NCBI GenBank assembly: GCA_934702115.1
Contig: CAKUYF010000032.1
Location: 1-8,671 of the forward strand
Source of the DNA: an uncultured Eubacteriales bacterium
GTDB taxonomy: Bacteria > Bacillota > Clostridia > Oscillospirales > Acutalibacteraceae
Length of the DNA: 8,671 nt
Direction of reading: 5' to 3'
The notes under the pieces are model-generated. The model was not told the DNA's origin. It ran no database searches and was given only the letters and a program-made list of their open reading frames with translations. The position numbers and the translations under genes are program-made. Positions 6,394-8,671 of the stretch are shown here, piece after piece (position 1 is the first letter of the stretch; each line of letters opens with the position of its first letter).

Positions 6394-7608
6394 TTAAGTT
6401 TTTTCCAGTCTAGAAGATCTAGAAATTGAAAGTATAACTCCCATTTGAGCAAGAAGCATCATAAGTGAGGTACCTCCGTAGCTGAAAAATGGTAAGCTTA
6501 TTCCGGTGTTAGGTATTGTATTTGTAACAACGGATATATTAAGTATAACTTGTAATCCTACTTGAGCTGTAAGACCTATCCCTAATAACATACCGAATTT
6601 ATCTTTAGCTCTTATAGATATTAACATACCTCTCCAGACGAGTAACGCAAAAAGCAGTAATATTATCACTGCACCTACAAATCCCAGTTCCTCACAGACT
6701 ACTGAAAATATAAAGTCGTTTTGAGGTTCGGGAATATAAAGATATTTTTGGCGTGAATGGCCAAGTCCAAGACCTAGTATCCCACCGGATCCTATAGCAT
6801 AAAGTCCTTGACGTGTTTGCCATGTATCAACGCCTGATGAAGCTCCGAATGGATCAAGCCATCCTGATATACGATTATTGGCATAGGTGAGCTTATCTGT
6901 AAATACGACCAGGTAAATAAGTGCAGAAGCTATTGCACCTAAGACCATACCAAACCATCTGAGCTTTATTCCTCCAATGAAAAGCATCCCTGCGGCTAGT
7001 AAAACTACTATTACCGAGCAGGAAATATGAGGCTCTAGTGCTAGCAGTACTATGGTAGGAGCCAGTATCAGGAGGTATGGCAATATTCCATATTTAAAGG
7101 TGTGCATCCTGTGGAGATTAAAGCTTATAAAATGAGCAAATGACACTACTATTGCAAATTTTGTTATTTCTGAAGATTGAAAACTAAAGGAACCTAATTG
7201 AATCCACCTGTGTACGCCGTTAATTGGAGGCATTACCAAAACAACCATCAAAAGCAAAAATGACAGCCCCAAAATCGGGACAGCAAATTTATGAAATACA
7301 TGATAGTCAATATAAGATACGATAAACATACCTATTACACCTAGTATGGCAAATATTAACTGATTTTTTATAAAGTAAAAACTATCGTGATTATGAAGAT
7401 AAAAAGCATTGGGATAACTTGCCGAAAACATCATTATAAGGCCTATTACTAGTATAGTTATAACAAGAAATAAAAAAGGTACATCCATACCTGAACGTAT
7501 GGAAAATGATTTTAATTTATCAAGTAACGAGATTTTACCCTTTGGTTTTATAGTTAATGCTTGATCGCTATTTTCATTTATGACTTTATTCACCCTTTTT
7601 GCTCTCAT
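6394..7608 (-). CDS. ftsW: SEDS peptidoglycan polymerase, FtsW/SpoVE type
   Basis: This polytopic membrane protein of the SEDS family polymerises lipid II glycan strands with a partner class B PBP, in division (FtsW) or spore cortex synthesis (SpoVE); sequence alone does not separate these. With the ATG at 7608 it has 404 residues and about ten membrane segments from residue 44 on. Conserved elements are NGVHRWIQLG (130-139, with the conserved Trp), FQSSEITKFA (143-152), ISGWLDPFG (247-255), IGSGGILGLGLG (272-283), PEPQNDFIFSVVCEELGF (293-310, Asp298 in the position of the proposed catalytic Asp) and the C-terminal PNTGISLPFFSYGGTS. A 40-residue cytoplasmic Lys-rich N-terminus precedes the first helix. 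The frame opens at a TTG at 7635 with no binding site; AAGGAG at 7622-7627 lies 13 bases before the ATG at 7608, somewhat long but better. It follows mraY directly. Confidence 0.93.
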   Translation of the reverse strand: MRAKRVNKVINENSDQALTIKPKGKISLLDKLKSFSIRSGMDVPFLFLVITILVIGLIMMFSASYPNAFYLHNHDSFYFIKNQLIFAILGVIGMFIVSYIDYHVFHKFAVPILGLSFLLLMVVLVMPPINGVHRWIQLGSFSFQSSEITKFAIVVSFAHFISFNLHRMHTFKYGILPYLLILAPTIVLLALEPHISCSVIVVLLAAGMLFIGGIKLRWFGMVLGAIASALIYLVVFTDKLTYANNRISGWLDPFGASSGVDTWQTRQGLYAIGSGGILGLGLGHSRQKYLYIPEPQNDFIFSVVCEELGFVGAVIILLLFALLVWRGMLISIRAKDKFGMLLGIGLTAQVGLQVILNISVVTNTIPNTGISLPFFSYGGTSLMMLLAQMGVILSISRSSRLEKT

Positions 7609-7638
7609 ATTTATTTTTAAACTCCTTATTTTCAATTA

Positions 7639-8671
7639 TTAAATACTACATGTTACCATAAGTACAGAAATTATTCCTAAAAATATTGTAGCTAAACTAA
7701 AAACTGTACATATTTTATTTTCACTCCATCCTATCATTTCAAAATGGTGATGAATAGGGCTCATTTTAAATAATCTTTTACCGTGAGTAAGTTTAAAATA
7801 CAAGACTTGAAGTATAACGGAAAACATCTCAGAAATGTATACAAACGAAAGAATTATAAGTGGTACATGTAAACCTGAGCTTAGTCCTAAAGCACATACT
7901 ATACCTCCTAAAAACAGCGAACCTGTATCTCCCATAAATACTTTGGCAGGATGAAGATTCCAGATTAAAAATCCTAAACATCCTCCCGCTAGAGCCGCAG
8001 CTTCAAGACTAAGTCCGAACATACCCAAAAGATTAGTTATTACCATATAAAATACAGCTATGAAAAATGCTACAGATGCGCTAAGTCCATCTACGCCATC
8101 TGTAAGATTTGCTGCGTTTACTATTCCTACAACGATTATTGCAAAAATAATCCAGTAGATGAATCCAAGCTCTAAAGTTCCATAAAAGGGAATATTTACT
8201 TTTGTAAGACTTTCTCCCCCGTTGACTTTATTAGCTGTGTTAATTGCTAGAAAATAACATGTTACCACTCCAAATTGTAAGATTAATTTTTGTTTAGGAG
8301 TAAGCCCTTGATTTTGCTTTTTACTTACTTTAACATAGTCATCCATAAATCCTATGATTCCGTACCCTACGGCCATGGCGAGACCTGCAAAAATTTTAGT
8401 TATCATTAATGGTGTTTCGTATACTTGTATACCGTTTAGCTCAGCTATTTTATAGTATAGAGGTACGCAAATTACTGTAGAAATTATAATTCCTATTATA
8501 AACATTATACCACCCATCGTAGGAGTACCTTGTTTGTTTTTGTGCCAAGACGGTCCTTCATCCAGTATAGTTTGACCGTACTTTAACTTATGTAAAAAAG
8601 GAATGATAATTTTACCTAGTAATGCTGTGATGATAAAAGATAGAGTAGTACATAATGCAGCTGAAATTCCG
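7639..8671 (-). CDS. mraY: MraY, phospho-MurNAc-pentapeptide translocase (5' end cut by window)
   Basis: MraY transfers phospho-MurNAc-pentapeptide from UDP to undecaprenyl phosphate, forming lipid I in the membrane. The frame stays open to the window edge, giving 343 complete visible codons. It includes GPSWHKNKQGTPTMGG, the family's hallmark N-terminal motif, at 8509-8556, upstream of the ATG at 8517, so that ATG is internal. By comparison with the usual spacing, only a few N-terminal residues are missing. Active-site motifs are FMDDYVK (Asp pair at 8338-8343), NLTDGVDGL, FMGDTGSLFLGG and the Mg/uridine-region SPIHHHFEMIGW. About ten membrane helices are evident. It is followed by ftsW after 30 bases (3 if the TTG start is used). 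murD, which often lies between mraY and ftsW/spoVE in Firmicutes, is absent. The operon promoter lies outside the window. Confidence 0.97.
   Translation of the reverse strand, partial: GISAALCTTLSFIITALLGKIIIPFLHKLKYGQTILDEGPSWHKNKQGTPTMGGIMFIIGIIISTVICVPLYYKIAELNGIQVYETPLMITKIFAGLAMAVGYGIIGFMDDYVKVSKKQNQGLTPKQKLILQFGVVTCYFLAINTANKVNGGESLTKVNIPFYGTLELGFIYWIIFAIIVVGIVNAANLTDGVDGLSASVAFFIAVFYMVITNLLGMFGLSLEAAALAGGCLGFLIWNLHPAKVFMGDTGSLFLGGIVCALGLSSGLHVPLIILSFVYISEMFSVILQVLYFKLTHGKRLFKMSPIHHHFEMIGWSENKICTVFSLATIFLGIISVLMVTCSI

Noticed and set aside
7633..7635. TTG at 7635 as the start of ftsW.
   Set aside because: No ribosome binding site precedes it, and the only good one (7622-7627) would lie inside the coding region; the ATG at 7608 is preferred, though not certain.
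8515..8517. ATG at 8517 as the start of mraY.
   Set aside because: The frame continues upstream through the conserved GPxxHxxKxGTPT motif to the window edge, so this Met is internal.

Overview
The window looks like chromosomal DNA of a low-GC, endospore-forming Gram-positive bacterium, most likely a member of the Clostridia. The reasons are the AT-rich sequence, strong AGGAGG-type ribosome binding sites, a spoVAD gene, a Firmicutes-style mraY/ftsW(spoVE)/murG cluster, a YugP-type zinc metallopeptidase, and a NifU-like plus GGGtGRT gene pair common in anaerobes. No tRNA, rRNA, CRISPR array, insertion sequence or phage gene was seen.

Layout: (1) Bases 1-549, plus strand: the 3' part of a membrane zinc metallopeptidase gene (YugP family, HESGH motif). 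(2) Bases 560-1899, plus strand: a near-consensus housekeeping promoter drives an unrecognised 423-residue protein with a signal peptide, one membrane segment and a long Pro/Ser/Gln-rich acidic tail. (3) Bases 2029-3154, minus strand: spoVAD as a single gene, facing the previous gene across a shared hairpin terminator, with its own candidate sporulation promoter. (4) Bases 3170-3481, minus strand: a region that first looks empty but holds a possible 59-codon small gene, with ribosome binding site, TTG start and a stop inside a strong terminator hairpin. (5) Bases 3482-8671, minus strand: a compact run transcribed mraY -> ftsW/spoVE -> murG -> nifU-like -> GGGtGRT gene. mraY is cut by the window edge.

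The first three genes of the minus-strand run make and handle lipid II. MraY forms lipid I, MurG converts it to lipid II, and the SEDS protein polymerises lipid II during division or spore cortex synthesis. The next two genes encode an Fe-S scaffold-like protein and the uncharacterised GGGtGRT protein, and the nifU-like ribosome binding site starts directly after the murG stop codon. SpoVAD belongs to the machinery that loads dipicolinic acid into spores.

The points most worth a second look are the unknown secreted or membrane protein with its disordered tail, the fusion of an Fe-S/GGGtGRT module onto a cell-wall operon lacking murD, the candidate small gene, and a terminator-like inverted repeat that overlaps the predicted spoVAD promoter.
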